Shown piece by piece: positions 36,050 to 45,362 of a DNA stretch of 64,000 nucleotides. The DNA is taken from NCBI GenBank assembly GCA_049115735.1, contig JAGDZP010000003.1, forward strand, positions 62,001-126,000. The letters run 5' to 3'. The stretch is from CAXBNB01 sp049115735 (GTDB lineage Bacteria; Bacteroidota; Bacteroidia; Cytophagales; Cyclobacteriaceae). A program made the position numbers and the translations under genes. The notes under the pieces were generated by a model. The model was not told the DNA's origin, ran no database searches, and saw only the letters and a program-made list of their open reading frames with translations. How positions within the stretch are numbered: the first letter of the stretch is position 1; every line of letters starts with the position of its first letter.

Positions 36050-36877
36050 ATGAGTGTAAGCAAGCAACTGAAATTGGCTTTAAATATAGATAAAGTTCAC
36101 TTGAAGCCACCCCTCGAACTGGCGCCAGGATGGGATACCGCTGAAATTCCAATTTGGGAATTGATGGTTCCGTTTGAATCGGACGAAGTTTGGCACAAAA
36201 TGAAAGCTGATATTGAATCGTGGAACCAGCCACCACTGCTGTCAGCAAGTCATTGGATCATGGAGCAGCGTCCTTGCGGTAACAACAAGACCGACTGGGA
36301 CGAATTGGAACACCTGGCTGAAGTGTCATGCCGTCGAATGGCTGATATTGGTTGCGAGGTTGCAGGTGTTTGGGGTAATTTCTTTGAGATAGGAGCGGGT
36401 GGAATAAATAAAGCCAAGGACGAAGCACTCAAATATTGTGAAATGATCTCGAAGTATGCTGACAAATACGGTGTGCTTATTGCGCTGGAGCCAGCTGCCG
36501 GCTCAAATACTGTATTCCCATCTTATAAGGATGGGATTGAGTTTGTTAAGGAGTTAAGCAAAGACTCAGTGCGATTGATGGCAGATCTTAATTATTTTTT
36601 ACGCCTCGATCAACCATTTGAGGACATTGCCTTAGAGCCAGACTTATGCTTGCACGTTCATGTACAAGGTGAAAAGTATCAACCAAATGTTGGTAATTGT
36701 GAGGAAAAAATCCTTCACATATTTCGGGTGTTGAGGGATATTGGCTATGAACGGTCTGTATCTTCAGCTCATCCATGGATATCGACAGAGGAAGGAAAGG
36801 AGTTTAACTATCGAACTGAATCTGCCAAAACCCTCAAATTTCTACAAGATTTGAGAGCTCAGGTTTATGCTGAATAG
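36050..36877 (+). CDS. TIM-barrel sugar isomerase/epimerase family protein 2
   Basis: This 275-residue protein is clearly paralogous to the preceding isomerase: APGWDTAEIPIWELMVPFES aligns with its N-terminus, LLSASHWIMEQRP, AGVWGNFFEIGAGG, IALEPAAGSNTVFPSY (Glu ligand), VRLMADLNYFLRLDQ (Asp) and CLHVHVQGEKYQPN (His). As in copy 1, the fourth ligand position lacks Glu (SVSSAHPW). Both end with the same motif, KFLQDLRAQVYAE / KYLQDLREEVYSE. The tandem pair probably acts on two related keto-sugars or forms a hetero-oligomer. It precedes the ABC importer genes by 168 bp. In that gap AGTATT (36981-36986) and AATACT (36991-36996) form a small inverted repeat. Confidence 0.82.
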   Translation: MSVSKQLKLALNIDKVHLKPPLELAPGWDTAEIPIWELMVPFESDEVWHKMKADIESWNQPPLLSASHWIMEQRPCGNNKTDWDELEHLAEVSCRRMADIGCEVAGVWGNFFEIGAGGINKAKDEALKYCEMISKYADKYGVLIALEPAAGSNTVFPSYKDGIEFVKELSKDSVRLMADLNYFLRLDQPFEDIALEPDLCLHVHVQGEKYQPNVGNCEEKILHIFRVLRDIGYERSVSSAHPWISTEEGKEFNYRTESAKTLKFLQDLRAQVYAE

Positions 36878-37045
36878 TGGATAGTCTGTAAACGCTGCAA
36901 TCAGGAAAACTAAACAAATCACTCCGGGCGGTAGCTATCAATTGGAAATACCATAGGGTATTGGGATATTATCAAATTGGAGTATTCCAAAATACTAAGG
37001 GAAAAATAAATAGGGTGTTTCGATGCTAATTTCATCTTGAATTGT

Positions 37046-39025
37046 ATGTCGTCTAAAGAAGATATATCAAGAAGGTCATTTGTGACCAAGTCATTATTGT
37101 CGACTGCCGGGTTGATAATTACTGGTTGCTCTCTCGATAGTTCTACCAAAAAAGGAGAGGCGATTTTATCAAATTCCGATCAGGGAGTAACAAAAGCGAG
37201 CCCCTACAAAGAGTCTCCAATACTAAAAGAAAAAGTACTGGTCGGGGAGTTGCCTCCGGTGGAGGAACGGCTTCCGAAAAACCCATTTGTTAGAAACGTA
37301 GACAAGGAAGGAGTTTTTGGTGGTACATTTTACAACGATACCCAGAGACAAGGGGGACATTTTTTCTTTGACGGAGTTATGACAATGTCTCCACAGGAGA
37401 CCAATAATGATGGTAATGTCATACTACCCCATGTCTGTAAAAAAGTGGAACACAATGAAGACCTGACCGAATTCACTTTCTACATGAGAGATGGCCTGAA
37501 ATGGTCTGATGGAGTGGACTGCACCGCAGATGATGTGCTTTGGTGGTGGGAGAATGAGCAAAACCATAAAGAGCTTTACCCTGAAGGCCCTAGAGAAGGC
37601 TGGAAAGTAGGTGATGAATATGTGGTTTTCACCAAAGTAAGCAAGTGGGTTTTTAAAATAAAATTTACCGAATCTTTTGGGCCGCTTGACAATATGAGCA
37701 CACATGAGATGATGGGCTTTGGTAGTCAATTTGCCCAGCCTGCTCATTATATGAAGCAATTTCATATAGATTTTAACCCTAAGGCCGATGAACTGGCCCA
37801 GTCGTATGGTTATGAAAAATGGTTTATGCTTTATAAGGAACGGGAAGAGTATTTTCGCCCTCATGAAGGAAAGCCACACCTGGCGCCCTGGTACAGATCC
37901 GAAAGCACCACAACTCATGATATTTATTTGCGCAATCCCTACTATTTCGAAGTAGACCAGTACGGTAATCAACTGCCATATGTAGACAAAATATTTGTTT
38001 CTGTAGTTGAGGACAGAAAGCTCCGTGATTCGCGCATAGCCACAGGAGCAGCTACCATGGGACAAACTATACTGTCCCAAATATTTATTTATACCCAGAA
38101 CCAAAAGAAGGCCGATTACAGCCTCAAGAAGTGGACTTTGTCTAATTCTTCAGAGTGCATGTTCGCCTTCAATCTCAACCATAAAGATCCGATATTGAGG
38201 GAGATATACAATGATCTCCGATTTCGTCAGGCTATGTCCATCGCAATAAATCGAAAACGGATAAATGAGCTGTTGTTTTTCGGACTGGCAAAAGAATGGC
38301 AGGCGACCGTATCACCGGATGTGTCCTTCTTTGATCCCAAGTGGACCGAACACTATGCCCAATATGACATGGACCTTGCTAATAAGCTGCTTGACGATAT
38401 GGGTCTGAAGTGGGATTCACAGAAGCGATACCGGTTGCGTCCGGATGGCAAACGATTCACCACGGAAGTTATTTATAACCAGCAATCTTACCCCCTTCAA
38501 CTCGTCGAATTGGTTGCGCAGGACTGGGGAGCAGTCGGAATGGAAACTATTCTCAGGGAAAGTGATAACCAGTTCAGGCTACAGAAGTGCAGGGCGGCAG
38601 ACCATGACTGTACTTGCTGGAATGCAGACGGAATAGAGGAGATAGCCATTTACCTTCCATGGTTTACAAAGTTCAATCCCAATAAGGCGCTCTACTACGC
38701 GATCAACTGGTGGTACTGGTTTTATTCTGAAGGGGAGCGAGGAGAAGAACCTCCTCAGATATGGAAAGATCAACTCAACAGAATGGTACAGTGGTATTAT
38801 GCAAAGACAGATGAAGAGTATAGGCAATTGGGTCATCAGGTATGGGATTTTTTCAACAAGCAACTGGTCTGTATAGGTACTGTAGGCTATTCACCATTGC
38901 CGGTGGTGGTAAAGAACGGACTGGAAAATGTTCAGGAAAAGCGAAAAATGGGCTTTGGTGTGGGCTGGTCTAAATCATACTACCCTCAAATGTATTATTG
39001 GGATAATCCTGAAAAGCACCTCTAA
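37046..39025 (+). CDS. Family 5 (Dpp/Opp-type) ABC substrate-binding protein 1, Tat lipoprotein
   Basis: ATG 37046 is chosen over TTG 37037 because it aligns with the paralogue at 43289. The signal, ISRRSFVTKSLLSTAGLIITGC, has twin arginines and a lipobox, as in Tat-exported lipoproteins. The mature 630 residues fit SBP_bac_5: an N-terminal cue EYTFYLR-like (TEFTFYMRDGLKWSDGVDCT, about 137-156), CMFAFNLNHKD (about 372-382), RFRQAMSIAINRKRINELLF (about 391-410) and the C-terminal PQMYYWDNPEKHL. This class binds peptides, but also oligosaccharides in several bacteria. At about 660 residues it is longer than DppA/OppA (about 530). It is 17 bp before the first permease gene, so this is the importer's receptor. 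Confidence 0.9.
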   Translation: MSSKEDISRRSFVTKSLLSTAGLIITGCSLDSSTKKGEAILSNSDQGVTKASPYKESPILKEKVLVGELPPVEERLPKNPFVRNVDKEGVFGGTFYNDTQRQGGHFFFDGVMTMSPQETNNDGNVILPHVCKKVEHNEDLTEFTFYMRDGLKWSDGVDCTADDVLWWWENEQNHKELYPEGPREGWKVGDEYVVFTKVSKWVFKIKFTESFGPLDNMSTHEMMGFGSQFAQPAHYMKQFHIDFNPKADELAQSYGYEKWFMLYKEREEYFRPHEGKPHLAPWYRSESTTTHDIYLRNPYYFEVDQYGNQLPYVDKIFVSVVEDRKLRDSRIATGAATMGQTILSQIFIYTQNQKKADYSLKKWTLSNSSECMFAFNLNHKDPILREIYNDLRFRQAMSIAINRKRINELLFFGLAKEWQATVSPDVSFFDPKWTEHYAQYDMDLANKLLDDMGLKWDSQKRYRLRPDGKRFTTEVIYNQQSYPLQLVELVAQDWGAVGMETILRESDNQFRLQKCRAADHDCTCWNADGIEEIAIYLPWFTKFNPNKALYYAINWWYWFYSEGERGEEPPQIWKDQLNRMVQWYYAKTDEEYRQLGHQVWDFFNKQLVCIGTVGYSPLPVVVKNGLENVQEKRKMGFGVGWSKSYYPQMYYWDNPEKHL

Positions 39026-39042
39026 CTATATCAAATTCGACT

Positions 39043-40032
39043 ATGAAACTGTTAAAATATATTGGTAAGAGACTCTTATGGGGCGTACTGGTACTTGCAT
39101 TTGTGTCGTTTTTCAGTTTTTTGGTCATACAATTACCTCCCGGTGATTACATCACTGTTTACATCGCACAGCTTGAGGCCAAGGGGATGTCGATGGACGA
39201 AAACACCATGCTGGCCCTGCGAAACAGCTACGGATTCGATCAGCCCTTCTTGGTACAGTATGGCAAATGGGCGTTCAAGTTTATTCAGGGTGACATGGGT
39301 GTTTCTTTTTTGTACACTGATAAGGTGGCTACCATTATATATCAGCGACTCCCAATGACCTTGCTGATATCCTTTACCTCATTGGTTTTGATATATCTGA
39401 TTTCCATTCCCGTAGGAATTTATTCAGCGAGAAATCAATATTCGGTTGGGGATTTTGGCTTTGCATTTTTGGGATTCATTGGAATGGCTGTTCCCGGCTT
39501 CCTGCTGGCGCTCATTTTTATGTGGATAGCCTATGAAGGTTTTGGGGTGAGCATTGGTGGGCTGCAGTCGCCTTATTACATGGATCAACCCATGTCATGG
39601 GCAAAATTCATTGACTTATTAAAACATTTGCCAGTGCCTGTTTTGGTCATTTCATTATCTGGTACGGCTGCATTGATCCGGACGATGAGGGCAAGTTTAC
39701 TGGATGAACTCAACAGCCAGTATGTGACCACAGCCAGGGCAAAAGGGCTGGAAGAATCCAAATTAATTCATAAATATCCAGTAACTGCTGCGCTGAACCC
39801 GGTGATCAGTTCAGGAGGATGGCTCCTTCCGCAGTTGTTTTCTGGTTCCACGGTGGCCTCCATTGTATTGGGACTTCCTACAGTCGGTCCTCTGCTTTAC
39901 CGGGCCTTGCTAGGTCAGGACATGTATCTCGCAGCAGGTTGTATAATGATTTTAAGTGGATTGATCATTATTGGCCTGCTCATATCAGATGTGATTTTGG
40001 CACTCACAGATCCACGTATTCGATTAAGCTAA
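39043..40032 (+). CDS. Dpp/Opp-type ABC permease (DppB-like)
   Basis: This 329-residue inner-membrane protein has six hydrophobic segments, beginning with LLWGVLVLAFVSFFSFLVIQ. The N-terminal periplasmic loop contains LPPGDYITVYIAQLEAKG. The conserved EAA-type loop that contacts the ATPase is visible at about 225-245 (NSQYVTTARAKGLEESKLIH), as is the signature region NPVISSGGWLLPQLFSGSTV. It pairs with the DppC-like permease encoded 12 bp downstream. Confidence 0.93.
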   Translation: MKLLKYIGKRLLWGVLVLAFVSFFSFLVIQLPPGDYITVYIAQLEAKGMSMDENTMLALRNSYGFDQPFLVQYGKWAFKFIQGDMGVSFLYTDKVATIIYQRLPMTLLISFTSLVLIYLISIPVGIYSARNQYSVGDFGFAFLGFIGMAVPGFLLALIFMWIAYEGFGVSIGGLQSPYYMDQPMSWAKFIDLLKHLPVPVLVISLSGTAALIRTMRASLLDELNSQYVTTARAKGLEESKLIHKYPVTAALNPVISSGGWLLPQLFSGSTVASIVLGLPTVGPLLYRALLGQDMYLAAGCIMILSGLIIIGLLISDVILALTDPRIRLS

Positions 40033-40044
40033 AAATTGATCTCT

Positions 40045-41187
40045 ATGAGCATAAAATGGATACTTGATCGGTTCAAAAAAAATAAGAAAAAGGAAGATGC
40101 CCACTTCAATACGATGTATTCTGCATCTCAGTGGTCGCTGATCTGGATAAAATTTAAAGATCACAAGCTGGCATTGATAGGGTTCATTGTACTGGCCATA
40201 TTTTATGGATCAATACTTTTTTCTCCAATTATCACTCCATATGATCCCTGGACCGCCACTTCAAATATTTATGCGCCACCATCTCATATCCATTTCTTTC
40301 ATGAAGGGAAACTACGCAGGCCATTTATTTATAAAATGGACATGAAAGTAGATAATGAATCCTTCGAAAGGACTTTTACCGAAGACAGCTCAATGCCTTA
40401 TGATATAAAATTCTTCGTCAGTGGCGCAAAGTACCGATGGTTGGGTTTTATAAATGGGAATATTCACCTGTTTGGAATAGATGATGAATCGGTAAGAATA
40501 AATTTAATGGGTACGGATATTTTGGGCAGGGATACTTTCTCAAGAAATATATCCGGCTTGCAAATATCACTGACAGTAGGCCTGGTTGGCGTCTTGGTCA
40601 CTTTTATCCTGGGCTGTATTATCGGAGGAGTTTCAGGCTATTATGGCGGATGGATTGATATTTTGGTGCAGCGCCTGGTGGAGTTTATATCTAGCATACC
40701 AACCATACCCATGTGGATGGCGCTTGGCGCGGTGATCCCGTCGGATTGGAGCAATCTCAAAGTTTACTTCGCCATAACCGTGATCCTGGCATTGCGAAGC
40801 TGGACTGGACTGGCCAGGCAGGTAAGGTCAAAATTGCTACAACTACGCGAAGCTGATTTTGTGAAGGCAGCCATAGTCTCGGGCACGAGCAACTGGAAAA
40901 TTATCACTACACACCTCTTGCCCGGTTTTCTCAGTTATCTGATCGTCAGTCTCACTTTGGAAATCCCCAAAATGATCCTAGGGGAAACAACTTTAAGTTT
41001 TCTAGGCCTTGGTCTGAGAGCACCGACCGTAAGTCTGGGTGTTTTACTTCAGGATGCGCAAAACCTGGCAGCAATTTCAGCATACCCATGGTTGATGTAT
41101 TCGGCCTTGATCATAGTAATTATAGTAGTGGCATTCAACTTCGTAGGTGATGGCCTGCGTGATGCAGCAGACCCTTATAAAGATTGA
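40045..41187 (+). CDS. Dpp/Opp-type ABC permease (DppC-like) with enlarged periplasmic loop
   Basis: ATG 40045 is preferred to TTG 40036. The 380-residue protein starts with a cytoplasmic N-terminus and membrane helix 1 (ALIGFIVLAIFYGSILFSPI). A long periplasmic insert (about 60-160) follows, before MGTDILGRDTFSRN, which normally comes soon after helix 1. The C-terminal half is a standard BPD_transp domain, with the EAA-like loop LREADFVKAAIVSGTSNWKI and ETTLSFLGLGLRAPTVSLG. The insert adds about 80 residues compared with E. coli DppC and may contact the large binding proteins. The stop is 3 bp before the first ATPase gene. Confidence 0.92.
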   Translation: MSIKWILDRFKKNKKKEDAHFNTMYSASQWSLIWIKFKDHKLALIGFIVLAIFYGSILFSPIITPYDPWTATSNIYAPPSHIHFFHEGKLRRPFIYKMDMKVDNESFERTFTEDSSMPYDIKFFVSGAKYRWLGFINGNIHLFGIDDESVRINLMGTDILGRDTFSRNISGLQISLTVGLVGVLVTFILGCIIGGVSGYYGGWIDILVQRLVEFISSIPTIPMWMALGAVIPSDWSNLKVYFAITVILALRSWTGLARQVRSKLLQLREADFVKAAIVSGTSNWKIITTHLLPGFLSYLIVSLTLEIPKMILGETTLSFLGLGLRAPTVSLGVLLQDAQNLAAISAYPWLMYSALIIVIIVVAFNFVGDGLRDAADPYKD

Positions 41188-41190
41188 TTT

Positions 41191-42201
41191 ATGGAAAACA
41201 ATGCCTTGCTTAAAATAAAAGATCTTCACGTTGGTTTCAAAATGAGACAGGGATTAGTGAAGGCCGTAAATGGGGTGTCGTTTGACTTGAATGCCGGGAA
41301 GATCCTCGCGCTGGTTGGTGAAAGTGGCAGTGGAAAGAGTGTGGCAGCCAAATCAATACTGAGGATAGAGTCCCCGGGAAAGATCACAAATGGACAGATC
41401 GAATACAATTCTGCTGCGCATGGCCCGATCAATATTCATGACCTGAAGCCACGAGGCAAAACTATCCGATCGATTCGATGGAAGGAGATCTCTATGATCT
41501 TTCAGGAGCCAATGACCTCCTTTGGGCCGATGCATACATTTGGTAACCAGATCACCGAGGCGGTTATTTTGCATGAAAACCTCAGCAAGGAAGATGCCCG
41601 AGACCGGGCAATTGAAAGCCTCGAGCAGGTCGGTATGCCAAGGCCCGACCAATTACTCAAACAATACCCGCATCAGATAAGCGGGGGTATGCGCCAGCGT
41701 GCCATGATTGCCATGGCGATGATTTGCAATCCTAAAATACTGATAGCTGACGAACCGACAACTGCGCTGGATGTTTCGACAGAAGCGCAAATATTGAAAG
41801 TACTAAGGGAAAGGCAGAGGAATCTTCAGACTTCTGTGCTGTATATTTCGCACAACCTAGGGGTGGTTTATAATATAGCGGATGAAGTAGCTGTAATGTA
41901 CCTGGGTGAAGTGGTGGAGCAGGCCCCAGTAATTGAACTGTTTGAATCACCGAAGCACCCCTATACCGAAGCATTGCTCAACGCCATTCCGCGCCTTGAC
42001 AGAAGTGATCATAAATCAACTGAAATAAAGGGTAGCATACCTGATCCTTACAACCACCCTAAAGGGTGCAAATTTCACCCCAGGTGCCCGAAGTTTATTG
42101 AGGGACATTGTGATGTTTACAAGCCTGCAATACAGGAATTAGAGCAGAACAGGAAAGTGTCCTGTCACCTGTATTCACAAAAAAACCATTCTGAAGCATG
42201 A
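41191..42201 (+). CDS. Dpp/Opp-type ABC ATPase 1 (DppD-like)
   Basis: This 336-residue ATPase has Walker A GESGSGKS (about 40-47), the Q-loop in FQEPMTSFGP, signature ISGGMRQR (about 164-171), Walker B ILIADEPTTALDVS and the H-loop SHNLGV. A C-terminal oligopeptide-transporter domain has GCKFHPRCPKF and further cysteines, as in DppD/OppD. The start codon lies 3 bp after the permease stop, and the stop overlaps the next ATPase start (ATGA, 42198-42201), so the subunits are translationally coupled. Confidence 0.95.
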   Translation: MENNALLKIKDLHVGFKMRQGLVKAVNGVSFDLNAGKILALVGESGSGKSVAAKSILRIESPGKITNGQIEYNSAAHGPINIHDLKPRGKTIRSIRWKEISMIFQEPMTSFGPMHTFGNQITEAVILHENLSKEDARDRAIESLEQVGMPRPDQLLKQYPHQISGGMRQRAMIAMAMICNPKILIADEPTTALDVSTEAQILKVLRERQRNLQTSVLYISHNLGVVYNIADEVAVMYLGEVVEQAPVIELFESPKHPYTEALLNAIPRLDRSDHKSTEIKGSIPDPYNHPKGCKFHPRCPKFIEGHCDVYKPAIQELEQNRKVSCHLYSQKNHSEA

Positions 42202-43208
42202 CAAAGAATAATAACAAACCGATGCTCGTAGTAAAGGACCTATGTAAGCATTTTCCCATGCAGGGAGGGTTCTTTGATAATACCGAAGGGGTTGTGAAGG
42301 CTGTGGATGGAGTAAGTTTTGAAGTGTATCGGGGTACGACATTCGGGCTGGTGGGGGAGAGTGGCTGTGGCAAAACCACTGCAGGACGAATGATCGTGAA
42401 ACTGATGGAGCCCACCTCCGGATCAATAGTATTTCATGATGAACAAGATGAAAGTGACTATGAGATAAACAAACTCAGTAGCAAAGAAATGAAACCTTTG
42501 CGGGAGAAAATCCAGATGATCTTTCAGGATCCCTATGCCTCGCTTGATCCGCGTATGACCATAGAGCACATCATTGGTGAACCGTTACGTGCGTTGGGGA
42601 TGAAGCAGAATATGGAATACAAGAATTTGATCTCTGATATTCTGGTAAAAGCAGGTTTGAGTTCTGATTTTATGAACCGCTATCCACATGCTTTTAGTGG
42701 AGGGCAAAGACAAAGGGTTGGGATTGCCAGATCGCTGGTGACCAAACCTCAACTTGTTGTTGCTGACGAACCGGTATCGGCCTTGGATGTGTCTGTACAA
42801 GCACAGATCATGAACCTGTTAAAAGAGCTTCAAAAGACATTGAACCTCACATTCATATTCATTGCCCATGATTTGAGTGTAGTGAAGTATATGAGTGATA
42901 CGCTGGCAGTGATGTATGTGGGAAGAATTGTTGAAATTGGGGATAGTGAAGAAATTTTCACGAACCCCAAGCATCCCTATGCCGAAGGGTTGATTTCCCT
43001 CATCCCAAAAACATTTTCAAAAACTGATGAAAACGCAGTGATGCCCGGAATGGTTGCTGATGCCTCTGACCTTCCATCCGGATGCTATTTTCATCCAAGG
43101 TGTCCTTATGCCAAGGACATTTGCAAAGAAAAGTACCCTGAGATGCAGGACTTTGGAAACGGCCATAAGGCGGCATGTCACTTTGATCTTGACCTTAAAG
43201 GAGTTTGA
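42198..43208 (+). CDS. Dpp/Opp-type ABC ATPase 2 (DppF-like)
   Basis: This 336-residue ATPase is the partner of the preceding gene. Walker A GESGCGKTT, the Q-loop in FQDPYASLDPRM, signature FSGGQRQRVG, Walker B LVVADEPVSALDVS and the H-loop in AHDLSV are all intact. The C-terminal extension has GCYFHPRCPYAKDIC, the oligopeptide-ABC HPRC motif. Two intact ATPase sites are expected in the heterodimer. The second binding-protein gene follows after 80 bp. Confidence 0.95.
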   Translation: MTKNNNKPMLVVKDLCKHFPMQGGFFDNTEGVVKAVDGVSFEVYRGTTFGLVGESGCGKTTAGRMIVKLMEPTSGSIVFHDEQDESDYEINKLSSKEMKPLREKIQMIFQDPYASLDPRMTIEHIIGEPLRALGMKQNMEYKNLISDILVKAGLSSDFMNRYPHAFSGGQRQRVGIARSLVTKPQLVVADEPVSALDVSVQAQIMNLLKELQKTLNLTFIFIAHDLSVVKYMSDTLAVMYVGRIVEIGDSEEIFTNPKHPYAEGLISLIPKTFSKTDENAVMPGMVADASDLPSGCYFHPRCPYAKDICKEKYPEMQDFGNGHKAACHFDLDLKGV

Positions 43209-43288
43209 TGAATGCTAATAAGAAACCCATACCGCTCTGCCAATAATGATGTGTAAGAAGACCAGGATAATTTTTTGCAGCTCAGATC

Positions 43289-45265
43289 ATGAATGATCTC
43301 ACTGACATATCGCGGCGGTCATTCGTTACCAAATCCCTGGTATCCGGTTCGGGGTTGCTTCTTGCTGGCTGCCTACCTGGTCTGGATAGCAAAAAGCAGC
43401 ATGTGGATTCGGCTGCAATCGATGAGATCAAAAGTCAATCTTTGTATGGCGAATCCCCTTATCTCACCGAAAAAGTACTGACTGAGGAGCTGCCCCTGGT
43501 ACAGGAGCGCTTACCCAAAAATCCATTTGTGAGAACAGTAGCACAAGAAGGTGTCTATGGGGGTACATTCTACAGTGATACCTCACGCCAGGGCGGACAT
43601 TTCTTCTTTGATGGTTCGCTTTCTACTGCTCCGCAGGTAACGGACAATGAAGGTAAAAAAATCATTCCACATGCCTGTGAGAAAGTAGAAATCAGTGATG
43701 ACCGCCGTGAGTACACCTTTTATTTGCGAGAAGGTCTGAAATGGTCTGATGGCATAGAATGTACGGCTGATGACATCATCTGGTGGTGGGAACACGAACA
43801 AAACAATAAGGACTTATATCCGGCGGGTCCAAGCGAATTATGGAAGATTGGGGATGAATACGCCAAATTCACAAAGATCAGCAAATGGGTATTCAGGATC
43901 ACTTTTCCCAGGTCTTTTGCTGCACTCAACAATGTCAGCGCCCATGACAAAATGAAATTCAGCTCGGAATTTGGACAGCCGGCTCATTACATGAAGCAAT
44001 TCCACTTAGATTTCAACCCAAAGGCCAACGAGCTGGCACAATCATTTGGCTATGAAAAATGGTTTATGCTTTATAAGCAGCACGAGAATTATTTTCGACC
44101 ACATGGTGGCAAACCAAACTTGGGGCCGTGGTATAGATCTGAAAGCACCACTACCCACGATATCTTCATGCGCAATCCCTACTTTTTTGAAGTAGACCAA
44201 TTTGGCAATCAGTTGCCATATGTAGATAAAATTTTTGTTTCCGTGATCGAAGACAGAAAACTACTTGATTCCAGGATTGCCACGGGCGCCAATACGATGG
44301 GACGTTCGATCTTGTCTCAGATATTTGTTTACAACAAAAATAAAAAAAGCGGTGATTTTAATCTCAGGAACTGGAAGCTGTCCAATTCATCCGAGTGCAT
44401 GTTTGCCTTTAACCTGAATCATAAAAACGAGCAGAAAAACAGAATATACAACGATCTGAGGTTTCGGCAGGCCTTGTCAATTGCCATCAACCGAAACAAA
44501 ATAAATGAAATATTGTTTTTTGGAATGGCAAAGGAGTGGCAGGCAACTGTTTCTCCCGAAGTGTCCTTTTTTGATCCTAAATGGGCTCAGTACTGTGCTG
44601 AGTATGATATGGATCATGCGAATGAATTGTTGGATGAATTGGGCTTGGAGTGGGATTCGGATAAAAGATATAGACTCCTTCCGGATGGTAGCAGGTTTGT
44701 GACCGAAGTAATCTTTACACAGCAGTCTTATCCGATTCAGCTTGTTGAAATGGTTGCCCAGGACTGGTCGGCAGTGGGCATAGAAACAATCCCCAGGGAA
44801 GCAGATGGCTTGTTTAGACGTGAGAAATGTATGGCTGCCGATCATGACTGCACTTGCTGGAACGCTGACGTGATAGAGGAGATAGCTATTTACATGCCCT
44901 GGAGTACGAAGTGGAACCCAAACAGGGCTTTGTATTATGCCATCAACTGGTGGTATTATTATCAAACAGGAGGCCAGAGGGGAACAAAACCTCCGGACAT
45001 CTGGATGGATCAGTTCAATAGGATGGTCGATTGGTATTCGGCTACATCACAAGAAGAATATGAACGGATAGGGTACGAGGTATGGGACTTTTTTAGTAAG
45101 CAATTGGTGACTATCGGAACGGTGGGATACTCTCCCTTGCCTGTAGTGGTAAAAAATGGACTGATGAATGTTCAGGATGAAATGAGAATGGGATTCGGAT
45201 TGGGCTGGGCAAAAACCTACTTTCCACAAATGTATTTCTGGGACGAACCACAGAAACACTTATAA
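43289..45265 (+). CDS. Family 5 ABC substrate-binding protein 2, Tat lipoprotein
   Basis: This 658-residue paralogue of the protein at 37046 is strongly similar over its whole length (for example KNPFVRTVAQEGVYGGTFYS against KNPFVRNVDKEGVFGGTFYN). It has the same Tat/lipobox signal (ISRRSFVTKSLVSGSGLLLAGC) and the SBP_bac_5 core EYTFYLREGLKWSDGIECTA and RFRQALSIAINRNKINEILF. No second permease set follows, so it very probably feeds the same importer and widens its substrate range. Two receptors flanking one set of membrane and ATPase genes look like a duplication. The next gene, the lyase, starts 97 bp on. Confidence 0.9.
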   Translation: MNDLTDISRRSFVTKSLVSGSGLLLAGCLPGLDSKKQHVDSAAIDEIKSQSLYGESPYLTEKVLTEELPLVQERLPKNPFVRTVAQEGVYGGTFYSDTSRQGGHFFFDGSLSTAPQVTDNEGKKIIPHACEKVEISDDRREYTFYLREGLKWSDGIECTADDIIWWWEHEQNNKDLYPAGPSELWKIGDEYAKFTKISKWVFRITFPRSFAALNNVSAHDKMKFSSEFGQPAHYMKQFHLDFNPKANELAQSFGYEKWFMLYKQHENYFRPHGGKPNLGPWYRSESTTTHDIFMRNPYFFEVDQFGNQLPYVDKIFVSVIEDRKLLDSRIATGANTMGRSILSQIFVYNKNKKSGDFNLRNWKLSNSSECMFAFNLNHKNEQKNRIYNDLRFRQALSIAINRNKINEILFFGMAKEWQATVSPEVSFFDPKWAQYCAEYDMDHANELLDELGLEWDSDKRYRLLPDGSRFVTEVIFTQQSYPIQLVEMVAQDWSAVGIETIPREADGLFRREKCMAADHDCTCWNADVIEEIAIYMPWSTKWNPNRALYYAINWWYYYQTGGQRGTKPPDIWMDQFNRMVDWYSATSQEEYERIGYEVWDFFSKQLVTIGTVGYSPLPVVVKNGLMNVQDEMRMGFGLGWAKTYFPQMYFWDEPQKHL

Positions 45266-45362
45266 AACATTGAAGTATGAACACTCAAAATGATCTAAAT
45301 CTTCTCAAGGTTTCAAACTCAAAATAAGAAAGAAAAGAAAACGAACACTGAAATATTGAAAA

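Noticed and set aside
36981..36996. Small inverted repeat AGTATT/AATACT before the ABC genes as a further ROK operator
   Set aside because: It does not match TACTTTT-N-AAAAGTA and has no -7 element at the expected distance; it may be chance in AT-rich DNA.
37424..38104. Open frame of 226 codons on the minus strand within binding-protein gene 1
   Set aside because: Antisense to a clear SBP_bac_5 gene, with no signal or motif. A shorter antisense frame occurs in the paralogous gene, as expected from shared codon composition.
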